Shown here: one piece after another, positions 27,199-37,209 of the stretch
How the letters are laid out: each line of letters begins with the position of its first letter
Position numbering within the stretch: the stretch's first letter is position 1
Made by a program: the position numbers and the translations under genes
From: Klebsiella sp. BIGb0138
GTDB lineage: Bacteria > Pseudomonadota > Gammaproteobacteria > Enterobacterales > Enterobacteriaceae
NCBI RefSeq assembly: GCF_004342285.1
Contig: NZ_SMCV01000011.1
Location: 124,001 to 188,000, forward strand
Length of the DNA: 64,000 nucleotides
Reading direction: 5' to 3'
Notes under the pieces: generated by a model
Seen by the model: only the letters and a program-made list of their open reading frames with translations
Database searches by the model: none
Told to the model about the DNA's origin: nothing

Positions 27199-29244
27199 CT
27201 ACTCGCTCAGTCCGCGGTATTCCAGCATCAGCTCAATCTTTGGATCGTGGCCGCGCCATTGGCGATAAAGTTCAGCTAAATCAGTGCTGTTGCCACGTGA
27301 CAAAATCGCTTCGCGGAAGCGCTGACCGTTTTCGCGGGTCAGGCCGCCGTGCTCAACAAACCACTGATAGCCATCGTCGGCCAGCATTTGCGTCCACAGA
27401 TAGGCGTAATAGCCCGCGGCATAGCCGCCGCCGAAAATATGCGAAAAATAGCTGCTGCGATAGCGCGGTGGAACGGCCGGCAGATCCATCTTTTCTTGAC
27501 CTAAAGCCGCCGCTTCGAAGGCATCAACATCGGGCGGAATTTCCGCCGGCGACACGCTATGCCAGTGCATATCCAGCAGCGCCGCCGCCAGCAGCTCGCT
27601 CATGTCGTAACCTTTGTTAAACTTCGCCGCGCGCAGCATCTTTTCACGCAGCGCGTCCGGCATCGCTTCACCCGTTTGATAATGCCGCGCGTAGTGGGCA
27701 AATACCTGCGCCTCGCTGGCCCAGTGCTCATAGATCTGCGAGGGAAATTCAACAAAATCGCGGGGCGTATTGGTCCCCGACAGGCTGGCGTAACGCTGGC
27801 TGGCGAAGAGCCCGTGCAGGGCATGACCAAACTCGTGGAATAACGTGATCACCTCATCCCAGGAAAGCAGCGCGCTCTGCCCTGGCTTCGGTTTCTGATA
27901 GTTACACACGTTGTAGATCACCGGCTGCTGGGCGAGCAGCGTCGATTGCTCGACGAAGACATCCATCCACGCCCCGCCGCTTTTGGAATCCCGCGCGAAG
28001 AAGTCGCCGTAAAACAGCGCGATACCTGCGCCGTTCGCGTCAAAAATTTCCCATACCCGGACATCCGGATGATAAACAGGAATATCGAACCGCTCGACAA
28101 AGCGTAAACCAAACAGCTGTGAGGCCGTCCAGAACACGCCGTCCTTCAGAACCCGGTCGAGGGCAAAATAGGGTTTGAGCTGCGATTCATCGATAGCAAA
28201 CTTCGCCCGGCGCACCTGCTCCCCGTAGTACAGCCAGTCCCAGGCCGCGGCGGCAAAACCGCCGCCCTCATCGTCAATAACCTGCTGGATATCCGCCAGC
28301 TCCTGCTCCGCGCGGGCCCGCGCCGCCGGGACGATCCGCCGCATGAAGGCAAAAGCGGCCTCGGGAGTACCCGCCATCTGATCGGCCATAGACCAGCTGG
28401 CATAGTCCGCGACGCCCAGCAGTTCCGCTTTGCGCGCGCGAATCGCCGCCAGACGCAGCACCAGATCGCGGGTATCGTTCGCATCGCCCTTTTGGTTGCG
28501 CTGCCAGCCCGCGGCGAACAGATTTTCACGCGTCTGACGCTGACGTAACGACAGCAGCGCCGGTTGCTGAGTGGTGTTAAGCAACGGTAGCAGCCAGCGG
28601 TCGTGCAGCCCTTTTTCCCGTGCCGCCTCCGCAGCCTCGGCGATCTCTTCCGCGCTGAGCCCGTCCAGCTGATGCGGGTAATCCAGCACCAGGCCGCCGG
28701 ATTTCACCGCCGCCAGCAGCCGCTGCTGGAACTGGCTCTGTAACGCCGCCGCTTGCTTATTCAACGTGCGCAGCACCGATTTTTGCTCTGCGCCCAGCGT
28801 GGCGCCCGCCAGAATGAAACGCTGCCAGCTGACCTCCAGCAGCCGCCGGGATTCGTCATCCAGGGAGAGCGTTTCACGTTGTAGCCACACCTGCTTCACG
28901 CGCTGAAACAGCGCCTCGTTAAGCCAGATATCGTTCCCCAGCTCCGCCAGTTCAGCGGAGAACTGCTCATCGAGCGTCTGGAGGGTCGGATTGGTATGCG
29001 CCCCGGCCATGGCGAAAAATATCCGGGTGACGCGCGCCAGCAGCTGCCCGCTCTGTTCCAGCGCCACCAGGGTATTGGCAAAATCGGCCGGCGCCGGGTT
29101 ATTCACAATCGCCGCAATCTCTTCGCGCTGGCGTCGGACCCCTTCATCAAAAGCCGGACGGTAATGCGTATCCTTAATCAGATCAAAACGCGGCGCCTGG
29201 TAAGGCAACAGGCTGACGCTCAGCAAAGGGTTGTTTTCCGCCAT
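27199..29244 (-). CDS. dcp: Peptidyl-dipeptidase Dcp
   Basis: A 681-residue M3-family zinc metallopeptidase that removes C-terminal dipeptides. The zinc site is HEFGHALHG near residue 468, followed by the conserved SGTNTPRDFVEFPSQIYEHW and, near the C-terminus, HIFGGGYAAGYYAYLWTQML. The frame is open from 29289, but CAGGAGATA lies just before two adjacent ATGs (29247 and 29244); I take 29244 on spacing. E. coli Dcp is 681 residues. Divergent from ydfG as in E. coli, so this is the conserved chromosomal flank to the right of the malonate locus. Confidence 0.95.
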   Translation of the reverse strand: MAENNPLLSVSLLPYQAPRFDLIKDTHYRPAFDEGVRRQREEIAAIVNNPAPADFANTLVALEQSGQLLARVTRIFFAMAGAHTNPTLQTLDEQFSAELAELGNDIWLNEALFQRVKQVWLQRETLSLDDESRRLLEVSWQRFILAGATLGAEQKSVLRTLNKQAAALQSQFQQRLLAAVKSGGLVLDYPHQLDGLSAEEIAEAAEAAREKGLHDRWLLPLLNTTQQPALLSLRQRQTRENLFAAGWQRNQKGDANDTRDLVLRLAAIRARKAELLGVADYASWSMADQMAGTPEAAFAFMRRIVPAARARAEQELADIQQVIDDEGGGFAAAAWDWLYYGEQVRRAKFAIDESQLKPYFALDRVLKDGVFWTASQLFGLRFVERFDIPVYHPDVRVWEIFDANGAGIALFYGDFFARDSKSGGAWMDVFVEQSTLLAQQPVIYNVCNYQKPKPGQSALLSWDEVITLFHEFGHALHGLFASQRYASLSGTNTPRDFVEFPSQIYEHWASEAQVFAHYARHYQTGEAMPDALREKMLRAAKFNKGYDMSELLAAALLDMHWHSVSPAEIPPDVDAFEAAALGQEKMDLPAVPPRYRSSYFSHIFGGGYAAGYYAYLWTQMLADDGYQWFVEHGGLTRENGQRFREAILSRGNSTDLAELYRQWRGHDPKIELMLEYRGLSE

Positions 29245-29742
29245 CATTATCTCCTGGACCTGGTTATCCTCTAAGATTAGGCAACTCATTGATTGACCGC
29301 AATGATTTCCGCTTACTGTGGCCTTGAAAACCGATCTGCCGGCGGTGACTGGACGGCATTGCGCGGCGGCGTGACAGGCAGGGTTCAGACGCCGGTTTGC
29401 TTACCACCACGGCACAAACAGGCCCCACAGACAAACATCACCTCCCCGGCGACGAATTGCCCCGCTTACGGCAACATTTGTACCTCATACCTTCGCAATT
29501 GCCTGTTTTGGAAACGTATTGCACGCTCAGCGGAGGTAGACTCCGTTTTCTTTTATAGCTACAGTGCTTAGATAGCGCGCTGTTCCGTTGTTGCTTAATT
29601 TTTTTCTCCGGGTTGCGGGCCCTTGTCGGCTGCTGAGTGGCCCAGCGTGTTGAAATGGAAGAAAAACATTAAGTAAGACGGGATTGACAGGCCCTGCCTA
29701 TGCTTTATTCAGGGCTAAATGAGAAAATTGACAGGAGCGATG
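29245..29742 (+). other. dcp-ydfG divergent intergenic region
   Basis: About 500 bp. It contains a small CGGAG/CTCCG hairpin followed by TTTTCTTTT near 29530-29553, which looks like a plus-strand terminator with no plus-strand gene before it, and the ydfG promoter at 29684-29711. No reading frame here has family features. Confidence 0.4.
29684..29711 (+). promoter_or_regulatory. Promoter of ydfG
   Basis: TTGACA, 16-bp spacer, TATTCA, 31 bp before the ydfG start. Consensus -35 and a moderate -10. Confidence 0.55.
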
Positions 29743-30492
29743 ATGATTATTCTGGTTACCGGTGCAACAGCAGGGTTTGGTGAAAGCATTACGCGTCGTT
29801 TTATCGCTAATGGTCACAAAGTGATCGCCACCGGGCGTCGTGAAGAACGTCTGCAAACATTAAAAGATGAACTCGGCGATAATCTTTATACCGCGCAGCT
29901 GGACGTGCGCAATCGAGCCGCTATCGAGGAAATGATTGCCGGGCTGCCGGCCGACTGGCAGGCCATTGACGTTCTGGTCAATAACGCCGGTCTGGCGCTG
30001 GGTCTGGAACCGGCGCACAAGGCCAGCGTTGAAGACTGGGAAGATATGATCGACACCAATAACAAAGGCCTGGTCTACATGACCCGCGCGGTACTGCCCG
30101 GGATGGTTGAACGCAACCGCGGCCATATTATTAATATCGGCTCGACTGCCGGCAGTTGGCCTTATGCCGGCGGGAATGTTTACGGAGCGACCAAGGCATT
30201 CGTCCGCCAGTTCAGCCTGAACCTTCGCACCGACCTGCACGGCACCGCGATCCGCGTGACCGATGTTGAGCCGGGTCTGGTGGGTGGTACTGAGTTCTCC
30301 AACGTGCGCTTTAAAGGCGATGATGCCAAAGCCGGGAAAGCTTACGAAAATACCCAGGCGCTGACGCCGGAAGATGTCACCGAGGCGGTATGGTGGGTGG
30401 CGACGCTGCCTGCGCACGTCAATATCAACACTCTGGAAATGATGCCTGTCAGCCAAAGCTTTGCCGGTCTGAGCGTGCATCGCGAGGGCTAA
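29743..30492 (+). CDS. ydfG: NADP-dependent 3-hydroxy acid dehydrogenase YdfG
   Basis: A 249-residue short-chain dehydrogenase oxidising L-allo-threonine, serine and other 3-hydroxy acids (as E. coli YdfG); it also reduces malonic semialdehyde in the uracil degradation pathway. The cofactor motif is TGATAGFG near residue 6, with NNAG near 80, catalytic Ser in NIGSTAGSW, and Tyr/Lys in YGATK. The start at 29743 (MIILVTGATAG) is set by AGGAG five nt upstream and by agreement with the E. coli protein; the frame opens at 29719. A 13-bp stem-loop follows. Confidence 0.95.
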   Translation: MIILVTGATAGFGESITRRFIANGHKVIATGRREERLQTLKDELGDNLYTAQLDVRNRAAIEEMIAGLPADWQAIDVLVNNAGLALGLEPAHKASVEDWEDMIDTNNKGLVYMTRAVLPGMVERNRGHIINIGSTAGSWPYAGGNVYGATKAFVRQFSLNLRTDLHGTAIRVTDVEPGLVGGTEFSNVRFKGDDAKAGKAYENTQALTPEDVTEAVWWVATLPAHVNINTLEMMPVSQSFAGLSVHREG

Positions 30493-30496
30493 GTCG

Positions 30497-30527
30497 CCAT
30501 ACCCGGCCCGTTGAGGGCCGGGTATGG
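30497..30527 (+). terminator. Large hairpin after ydfG
   Basis: CCATACCCGGCCC pairs perfectly with GGGCCGGGTATGG around a GTTGA loop. There is no T-run, so it acts either as a weak terminator or as 3'-end protection for the ydfG mRNA. Confidence 0.55.
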
Positions 30528-30584
30528 GCTAACAGGCAAATAACGCGTAAAATAACGCATATAATCCAATAAAAGTAACCATCA

Positions 30585-31271
30585 ATGGCCGCAGAATCGC
30601 AACTTAATCCGACACAGCCCGTAAACCAGCAAATTTACCGTATCCTCCGCCGAGATATCGTCCATTGTCTGATCCCACCCGGCACCCCATTGTCTGAGAA
30701 AGAAGTGTCCGTGCGCTTTGACGTCTCCCGACAACCGGTGCGGGAAGCTTTTATTAAACTGGCTGAGAACGGTCTGATCCAGATCCGCCCGCAGCGCGGG
30801 AGCTACGTGAACAAGATCTCCCTTTCCCACGTGCGCAACGGCTGCTTTGTTCGCCAGGCCATCGAATGCGCCGTCGTTCGCCGGGCGGCGGGGATGGTCA
30901 ACAGTGAGCAAATTTATCAGCTTGAGCAAAATCTTAATCAGCAGCGTATTGCCGTTGAACGTCAGCAATTAAATGATTTTTTTCAGCTTGATGATGAGTT
31001 TCACCAGAAACTGTCCCTCATTGCCGACTGCCAGTTAGCCTGGGATACGGTGGAAAACATTAAAGCCACTATCGACCGGGTGCGCTATATGAGCCTCGAT
31101 CACATAAGCTCTCCGGAGATGCTGTTGCGCCAGCATCTGCAAATTTTTCAGGCGCTGGAAAATCGCGACGCCGATGCGGTGGGAGAAGCCATGAATGTAC
31201 ATCTGCATGAAATTAGCGAGTCGGTGTTATTAATTCGCCAGGAAAACCGCGACTGGTTTAGCGAAGAGTAA
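30585..31271 (+). CDS. rspR: GntR/FadR-family regulator RspR (YdfH)
   Basis: A 228-residue transcription factor with the winged helix of the GntR family (residues about 15-80, [22 protein letters not shown]) and an all-helical FCD effector domain. It agrees over its whole length with my memory of E. coli YdfH/RspR, including [20 protein letters not shown] and the last residues DWFSEE. In E. coli it controls rspA and rspB; those genes are 9-12 kb downstream here, beyond inserted sugar-acid genes. A candidate target element is shared by three promoters in that block. Confidence 0.93.
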   Translation: MAAESQLNPTQPVNQQIYRILRRDIVHCLIPPGTPLSEKEVSVRFDVSRQPVREAFIKLAENGLIQIRPQRGSYVNKISLSHVRNGCFVRQAIECAVVRRAAGMVNSEQIYQLEQNLNQQRIAVERQQLNDFFQLDDEFHQKLSLIADCQLAWDTVENIKATIDRVRYMSLDHISSPEMLLRQHLQIFQALENRDADAVGEAMNVHLHEISESVLLIRQENRDWFSEE

Positions 31272-31333
31272 CTGCGTTCACGGCAGCGCAGGCTAATCCC
31301 GCCCTGCCGTGCTCACGTTAAAAAGGTAGTAGA

Positions 31334-31765
31334 TTATCTGACAACCAGCACCGGTATTTTGGCGTGACGCAAAATTGACTCCGCATTCGAACCAAGAAGA
31401 TGCGTTGAAATTCCCGGCTTGCGCGAGCCGATAACGATAACATCAAACTCACCGGCGCTGCTGATGGCCAGAATTTCATCGCGGACGTTACCAAATACCA
31501 CCCGTGAATGCATCCGCGAGGCCGGAATGGAGAACAGTCGGGACAGCGTCTGCATTTTTTTCTCCGACTCCGCTTGCATAAATGCTTCGAACTTCTGAAT
31601 ATCTGCGGCAAAGCCCCGCAATATTGAGCGACTGCTGTTTGGCAACACGTTCAACAACGTAATTTCGCCCTCTTCTGCCGATGCTAAAAACTCCGCATGG
31701 CGTACCGCTTTGTCACTTAAATCCATTTCAAAAACATCGACGGGCAATAAAATTCTCTTGTACAT
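31334..31765 (-). CDS. Universal stress protein, UspF/UspG type
   Basis: A 143-residue UspA-fold protein. The nucleotide-binding loop G-S-R-K-P-G-I-S-T-H-L-L-G-S-N-A near residues 113-128 matches the G-2x-G-9x-G-(S/T) signature seen in ATP-binding Usp proteins and resembles UspF (SHRPDITTYLLGSN). The ATG at 31765 follows an AAAAGGAGA ribosome site and outranks the frame opening at 31813. It converges on rspR. It might share the transcript of the transporter gene upstream, though 300 bp separate them. Confidence 0.87.
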   Translation of the reverse strand: MYKRILLPVDVFEMDLSDKAVRHAEFLASAEEGEITLLNVLPNSSRSILRGFAADIQKFEAFMQAESEKKMQTLSRLFSIPASRMHSRVVFGNVRDEILAISSAGEFDVIVIGSRKPGISTHLLGSNAESILRHAKIPVLVVR

Positions 31766-32068
31766 ATTCGGTTCTCCTTTTCCCGGGTTACTTATTTTTA
31801 CTGCGCTCATCATGACAGATTTATTTTAAATCAGATATAAACAACACCCCGGCTATCCCGCATATGCGTTAAAATAAACATCAATTATATATAGTTGCCT
31901 CTGGATAATTAAAGATATGTATATTCAGTGCCGGCGGTCTGGTTTTTGATAAACTACAGCCTAAAAACATGTTCAGCCAACGTCAGCGATAAGCCTGGCG
32001 TGAAATTCGGCTCAGGGTGAGGCGCATGGCGGCGACATCCTTGTCACCGCATGCGCAAAGCGGATAGA

Positions 32069-33403
32069 TCAGTGTTTATGCCACTGATGATATTCCCGTT
32101 TGAGTCGCTGCGGAGCCGTTTCCGGCATCATCGCTAACCCGATAACAGAAATCACACCCAGAACAATCACATAGATAGCCAGTCCGTAATAGTGCCCTCC
32201 CGTGACCTGCAGGATTTTCACCGCGACCAGGCCCAGAATACCGCTGCCGACGAGCGACCCCACCTGCCAGATTAAGGCAATACCGCTGCAGCGAATATGA
32301 GTCGGGAACAGCTCCGGGAAGTACGATGCCTGAGGGGCATAGCACATACTGTGTCCCAGACTCAGAACCAAAATCATGACCAGCTGCGTGAGCCAGAAAC
32401 TGTCCTGATTGATGGCGAGGAAGAATGGGACAATCATAATGACCTGCAGCAGCGCCCCCATGATATAGACCGGTTTGCGCCCAATCCTGTCGCAAAGCGA
32501 GCCCATCAGCGGTATCGCAATAATCTCCAGTATCACCGCCACGATCATCGTTTCCATCAGGATATTCGCGTCAAGATTATTGGCCTTACCGTACGCCAGT
32601 ATAATGACCGTAAACATCGCAAAGGTACATGCTTCAATTAACTTTGCGCACACGCCTTTAAACACGATCCCCGGGAAGTCGCGAATGACTTCAACTAACG
32701 GACGCGACTCCTCAGCCTTGGTTTCACGGATTTGAGCGAATACCGGCGACTCGTCAATTTTAAGGCGAATAAATAAGCCAACAATGACCAATAGCAAACT
32801 TAATAAGAACGGAATACGCCACCCGTAATCCATCATCGCTTCCGGAGTCAGGCTTGCATTTAATAAAGCAAAGAGCGCTAATGGCAAAAGAAAACCGACC
32901 GGTGCGCCAATCTGCACCCAGCTGGCAAAGAAGCCGCGATGTTTTGGTTCGGAATATTCCGCGGTCATCAGCACCGCACCGGCCTGCTCGCCACCGACGC
33001 CAAACCCTTGCAGTACACGAATAAAAATAAGTAATACCGGTGCCCAGATGCCGATCTTCTCATACGTAGGTAAAAGCCCGATGCAGAATGTCCCCAGGCC
33101 GACAATTAATATTGTAATGACCAGCGCTTTTTTACGCCCGACTTTGTCGCCAATATGGCCAAATACAATGCCCCCTAGCGGTCTTGCTAAGAAACCAACG
33201 GCATACGTCGCGAATGCGGCAAGTGTACTCACTAACGGATCATCACTGGGGAAAAAAAGATGCCCAAAAAATAAAACTGCCGCTGTGCCATATGCAAAGA
33301 AATCATAATATTCAGCGGCCGTTCCGATTGCCGAGGCTGAAGCCACTCGACGAATAATAGGTTTGTTATCTACATCTTTTTTAACATCAACTGAACCAAC
33401 CAT
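32069..33403 (-). CDS. MFS transporter, metabolite:H+ symporter family
   Basis: A 444-residue twelve-helix major facilitator. The motifs GHIGDKVGRKKAL (loop 2-3, near residue 83) and GSLCDRIGRKPVY (loop 8-9, near residue 303) mark the metabolite:H+ symporter group that includes ShiA and KgtP. The substrate is not readable; the setting among mannonate and fructuronate genes suggests a sugar acid. Its promoter region carries one of three shared bipartite elements (33604-33649). Confidence 0.82.
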   Translation of the reverse strand: MVGSVDVKKDVDNKPIIRRVASASAIGTAAEYYDFFAYGTAAVLFFGHLFFPSDDPLVSTLAAFATYAVGFLARPLGGIVFGHIGDKVGRKKALVITILIVGLGTFCIGLLPTYEKIGIWAPVLLIFIRVLQGFGVGGEQAGAVLMTAEYSEPKHRGFFASWVQIGAPVGFLLPLALFALLNASLTPEAMMDYGWRIPFLLSLLLVIVGLFIRLKIDESPVFAQIRETKAEESRPLVEVIRDFPGIVFKGVCAKLIEACTFAMFTVIILAYGKANNLDANILMETMIVAVILEIIAIPLMGSLCDRIGRKPVYIMGALLQVIMIVPFFLAINQDSFWLTQLVMILVLSLGHSMCYAPQASYFPELFPTHIRCSGIALIWQVGSLVGSGILGLVAVKILQVTGGHYYGLAIYVIVLGVISVIGLAMMPETAPQRLKREYHQWHKH

Positions 33404-33603
33404 AGGCTTGTACCTTTGTAAGATATAGTGAAAATTAAATTTTGGGGATTTAAATAGCTCTCAACTGCTCCACAATAGGCCGTTTCTCAAACGGGGAATG
33501 CCATTTCCGTTCGCAACCCGCCGCAAAGGTATCAGCACCAACTAACATCACCTCTTATTTTTTTACTCCTGTTTAACACGTTCGAAATTAAAACATTTGT
33601 GCA

Positions 33604-33649
33604 ACTGCCATACAAGTATATTAAAACGAAAGGGTGTCATCGATCACAT
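33604..33649 (-). promoter_or_regulatory. Bipartite promoter element, copy 1
   Basis: Minus strand: ATGTGATC (33649-33642), then ATACTTGTATGGCAGT (33619-33604). The same two blocks with the same 34-bp offset occur at 42463-42508 and 43888-43932. TGTGATC resembles a CRP half-site; TATGGC/T lies where a -10 hexamer would sit if CRP were centred at -41.5. Confidence 0.6.
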
Positions 33650-33920
33650 AATCAAAACGAGCGCACGGCGGGGATAATCAGGCGCGCACCTCCCGCCACC
33701 AGGCCCTCTCGCCTTACTGGTAAACAAGAAGCAAAAAGGAAAAGGAGCACAAATGGCGTTACCGTATAGCCATGAATGAGGGGGATAAGGGTCAGGCCTT
33801 GCGTTGACTCAGCGCAACCTGCGGCGGTAAACACATTGCGCCGCGGTATATAAATGAAACCTTTTCATCCAGTTAAAATGAATGAGCTAAATTAATTAAT
33901 AACGCAGTAGCACAGAATAC

Positions 33921-33949
33921 AAAAGATAAGACACCCTGAAAGGGTGCCT
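33921..33949 (-). terminator. Terminator downstream of ydfI
   Basis: Minus strand GGCACCCT/AGGGTGTC stem followed by TTATCTTTT, 45 bp after the ydfI stop. Confidence 0.6.
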
Positions 33950-33993
33950 TAAAGAGTGGCAGAAACGCGTAGTGTCAGTACCGATGGCGACAG

Positions 33994-35457
33994 CTAGCGT
34001 CCCTCTGCCCAGGCTGCGACGGTCGCTTTCGCGCCCCGGCTTTGTAACGACAGATAGGCCTGGGTCAGCGCATCGACAAATCGCGCTTCCTGCGGCAGCG
34101 CGTGGCCAAAGATAGCCTCGATACTCAGCAGCGCCTGCACCCGCGCTTCACCGTCGACGCTGCTCTGTACCGCCTGCTGGATCACCGGGAATAACGGGTC
34201 GCTGACCTCAATCGCCTGCCCCTGGTCATCCACACCGCTGACGTAACGCATCCAGCCCGCTACGCCCAGCGCCAGCAGGCTGAAATCACTGTGCTGCGCC
34301 AGGTGCCAGCGAACCGAGTCGAGCATCCGCTGCGGAAGTTTCTGGCTGCCATCCATCGCGATCTGCCAGGTACGATGCTTAAGCGCCGGGTTGCTGTAGC
34401 GGTCAATCAGAAGCCCGGCATAGCGTTGCAGATCAACGCCCTGTACTTTCAACGTTGGGGCCTGCTCTTCCAGCATCAAGGTCCGTGCCGCCAGACGATA
34501 GTTTGCGTCCTGCATACAGTCATTAATATGCTGATAGCCCGCCAGATAGCCCAGATAGGCCAGGAAAGAGTGGCTGCCATTCAGCATACGCAGCTTCATC
34601 TCTTCAAAAGGAATGACGTCAGCGACCAGCTCAGCGCCCGCGTTTTGCCACTCCGGGCGGCCGGCAACAAAGTTATCTTCAATTACCCACTGGCGGAACG
34701 GTTCGCAGGCGACGCCTGCCGGATCGCGCACGCCGGTCAGCTGTTCAATTTTATCCAGCGTGTCCGCCGTCACCGCCGGCACGATGCGATCGACCATCGT
34801 TGACGGGAAGGTGACGTTTTGCTCAATCCAGTCCGCGAGTTCGCCGTCAATAGCCCGGGCAAGCGCACAAACCACATTACGCATAACATGGCCATTCTCC
34901 GGCATGTTATCGCAGGACATGACGCTGAATGCCGGCAAACCCGCGGCTTTGCGCCGTGCTAACGCTTCCACGATGACACCGGGCGCCGATTTCGGCCGCT
35001 GGGGATTGCTGATATCGGCGACGATCAGCGGATGTTCCAGCTGCAGTTGGCCGGTTGCCGGTGAGTGGCAATAGCCCTTCTCGGTGATGGTCAACGACAC
35101 AATCGCCACCTGCGGCTCACACATTTTTGCCAGCACGCTCTCCAGACCATCGACTTCCGCGTGCATCGCCTGCTTCACCACGCCAACCACCCGCGCGGTC
35201 CAGGCATCCGCCGACATTTCGGCGACGGTGTACAGCAGATCCTGGTTTTGCAGATCGGCAATCTGCTGTTCGCCGCCGATCAGGTTAACTTCGGTGTAGC
35301 CCCAGTCACTGCCCTGTTCTGCCGCCAGAATATCGGCATAGACCGCCTGGTGCGCACGATGAAATGCGCCAAAGCCCAGGTGCACAATCCGTGAAACCAG
35401 CGTGCTGCGATCGTAAGAAGGAAGTGTTGCCCTGGCTGTTAAAAGCGTGTTTTGCAT
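33994..35457 (-). CDS. ydfI: Mannonate/fructuronate oxidoreductase YdfI (mannitol dehydrogenase family)
   Basis: A 487-residue NAD-dependent polyol dehydrogenase that would interconvert fructuronate and mannonate like UxuB. The nucleotide-binding start is [13 protein letters not shown] near residue 25. The catalytic lysine lies in the family segment [14 protein letters not shown] near residue 290, and SMRW-like DSVRWHL is conserved. Length and sequence match E. coli YdfI closely. An ATG at 35457 opens the frame. Upstream lie a CCATACCAG variant of the shared element (35494-35509) and a good CRP site (35582-35597). Confidence 0.92.
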   Translation of the reverse strand: MQNTLLTARATLPSYDRSTLVSRIVHLGFGAFHRAHQAVYADILAAEQGSDWGYTEVNLIGGEQQIADLQNQDLLYTVAEMSADAWTARVVGVVKQAMHAEVDGLESVLAKMCEPQVAIVSLTITEKGYCHSPATGQLQLEHPLIVADISNPQRPKSAPGVIVEALARRKAAGLPAFSVMSCDNMPENGHVMRNVVCALARAIDGELADWIEQNVTFPSTMVDRIVPAVTADTLDKIEQLTGVRDPAGVACEPFRQWVIEDNFVAGRPEWQNAGAELVADVIPFEEMKLRMLNGSHSFLAYLGYLAGYQHINDCMQDANYRLAARTLMLEEQAPTLKVQGVDLQRYAGLLIDRYSNPALKHRTWQIAMDGSQKLPQRMLDSVRWHLAQHSDFSLLALGVAGWMRYVSGVDDQGQAIEVSDPLFPVIQQAVQSSVDGEARVQALLSIEAIFGHALPQEARFVDALTQAYLSLQSRGAKATVAAWAEGR

Positions 35458-35579
35458 CTTTTGACTCGCTGTGTAGAAACGGTATGAAAGTTAACTGCCA
35501 TACCAGATTACCGTTACTTTCCGCTTAAGTTTTGATTTGCATTAATTAACGGTTAATTGGTACGACAAGAATAAAATGT

Positions 35580-35631
35580 TGTGTGATAGCTGTCGCACTT
35601 CTACTGCTAAATAGCGCAAAGCTATCACACA
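35580..35631. promoter_or_regulatory. CRP site and 12-bp inverted repeat upstream of ydfI
   Basis: TGTGATAGCTGTCGCA at 35582-35597 fits the CRP consensus TGTGA-N6-TCACA at nine of ten positions. The longer TGTGTGATAGCT (35580-35591) recurs inverted as AGCTATCACACA (35620-35631). The repeat could also fold and end the transcript arriving from the transporter gene upstream, whose stop is at 35639. Confidence 0.55.
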
Positions 35632-35638
35632 CGTTGGC

Positions 35639-37183
35639 TTAACTTAGCGTTGAGGAAGGCGTGGCCGCCCCCCGGCTTTGCGCAGATGAATCGCACCATA
35701 GCTTGTCGTAGCTGTAGCCAGTCAGATCTTCCACGATCCGGCGCGCCTCTGGCGTGACGTTCTGCTTCAGGCCGTTGGCTTTCAGACGATCGACTTCATC
35801 GACAAAAACCTTATGCGTCTGTTTATTGAGACGGAAAGTCAGCGCCTGCCATAGCGCAATCAGCAGCAGCCCCGCCGTGCCGACAAATAGCAACAGCGCA
35901 ATGGTATTAATCGCCTCTTGCGGTTGGACGGCGCTGCCTTTCACAAAGCCACCGCTTTGCAGCAACAGGCCAACGACAAAGGTCGCAATCGCCACCGTCG
36001 TTTTACGGGAAAAGGTCATCACGGCGGCAAACAGGCCTTCGCGGCGCTGGCGGGTGATCATTTCATCAATATCGGGAATAAACGGGAACACGTTCCACGG
36101 CGTGAATTCCAGCACGCAGCGCCCTACCTGATACACGCCTGCCAGCACCACCAGCAACAATACTTTATTGTCCGTCGGGAACTGATACACCAGGAAGAGT
36201 CCGCCCAGGCACAGCATCATCAGGCAATAGGCAAAGACGTAGAGTCGTGAGGGGCCATATTTGATGATCGCCACCCCAGCGGCCAGAGTCACCGGTAGCC
36301 CGACGATGCTCATCGACAGCAGGGTTCCCGCCAGCGATGAGGAAACATTCAGGCAATAGACGCAGAAAAAGACGAAGACGGTGTTATAGACATCCTTAGC
36401 GGTGAACGAGAATAAATAAATCGCCAGATGCTTACGAAACGCCCGGACCTTGAGGGTTGAGGCATACTCCTTGAATAAATTACCAAACGCCGCCAGTTTC
36501 TCGGTAAAGCTTTTCCTGACCGCCTTGTTTTCTAATTCCGCCAGCATCTCCGGCGTCAGTTCGCGCTCCCAGGTCACTTTCCAGGAGATAAATACGCAGA
36601 CCATAAACAGCACCGCAAAGACAACGCCGTTAATAAAATAGGCGTTCGCATCGTGCTCGCCAAAATGATTAATCAGCAGTCCGGGAATAAAGGTCGCGAG
36701 GAAGGTCCCGGACGCGGACAGGAACATGCGGCAGGTGGAGAGTTTGGTCCGCGAGTTAAAATCCTTTGTCATTTCCGAAGGCAGCGTTTCCCAGGGGATC
36801 AGCACCATCGCGGCAATCACCTCAAATGCCAGGTAGACCGCCAGATAGAAAGCGTAGCTCATCCCGTCGAGCCACAGCAGCATGTACACCAGCATCAACG
36901 GTGCGCCAATCAACAGAAAGAAACGGCGACGGCCAAATTTTTTACCTAAATAGTTCTTATAAAAATGATCGGTGAAGCTCCCCATGAATAAACTGACCAC
37001 CGCATCGACAATTCGGGCAATCGCCACAATCGATGCTGCTTCAACCGGAGAGAGACCAACAAAAGTGGTGTAAAAAAAGAGTAGCCATGCGCCAATAACG
37101 GTAAACGCGCCGCCGCCCATGATATCTGTCATACCATATCCAATACTTACCGGAATGGTAATTTTCTTATTAGTCCGAGCCAT
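35639..37183 (-). CDS. GPH-family sugar:cation symporter, possibly for uronides
   Basis: A 514-residue twelve-helix transporter of the glycoside-pentoside-hexuronide family. The GPH landmarks are GYGMTDIMGG near residue 15, GSFTDHFYKNYLGKKFGRRRFFLLIGAP near residue 68 and IPWETLPSEMTKDFNSRTKLSTCRM near residue 127. The protein has a polar C-terminal tail of about 60 residues with DEVDRLKANGLK, as in the oligogalacturonide transporter group (TogT/OgtA); that comparison is from memory. The gene starts 27 bp after the uxaC stop, so both are probably one transcript and the substrate a hexuronate or oligouronide. Confidence 0.8.
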   Translation of the reverse strand: MARTNKKITIPVSIGYGMTDIMGGGAFTVIGAWLLFFYTTFVGLSPVEAASIVAIARIVDAVVSLFMGSFTDHFYKNYLGKKFGRRRFFLLIGAPLMLVYMLLWLDGMSYAFYLAVYLAFEVIAAMVLIPWETLPSEMTKDFNSRTKLSTCRMFLSASGTFLATFIPGLLINHFGEHDANAYFINGVVFAVLFMVCVFISWKVTWERELTPEMLAELENKAVRKSFTEKLAAFGNLFKEYASTLKVRAFRKHLAIYLFSFTAKDVYNTVFVFFCVYCLNVSSSLAGTLLSMSIVGLPVTLAAGVAIIKYGPSRLYVFAYCLMMLCLGGLFLVYQFPTDNKVLLLVVLAGVYQVGRCVLEFTPWNVFPFIPDIDEMITRQRREGLFAAVMTFSRKTTVAIATFVVGLLLQSGGFVKGSAVQPQEAINTIALLLFVGTAGLLLIALWQALTFRLNKQTHKVFVDEVDRLKANGLKQNVTPEARRIVEDLTGYSYDKLWCDSSAQSRGAATPSSTLS

Positions 37184-37209
37184 GGTTAATCCTCACACAA
37201 TGGCGAATA

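Larger units (their letters stand above)
33404..33993 (-). other. Promoter region between ydfI and the MFS gene
   Basis: About 590 bp without a supportable gene; the 60-codon frame at 33652-33834 has no ribosome site. It contains the bipartite element at 33604-33649 and the ydfI terminator at 33921-33949. Confidence 0.5.

Noticed and set aside
29293-29571. 92-codon plus-strand frame in the dcp-ydfG gap, ended by a terminator-like hairpin
   Set aside because: Codon use and composition are not gene-like and no ribosome site precedes it; the hairpin is noted in the interval entry.
33652-33834. 60-codon minus-strand frame in the ydfI-MFS gap
   Set aside because: No ribosome site or homology visible; the region reads as promoter and terminator.
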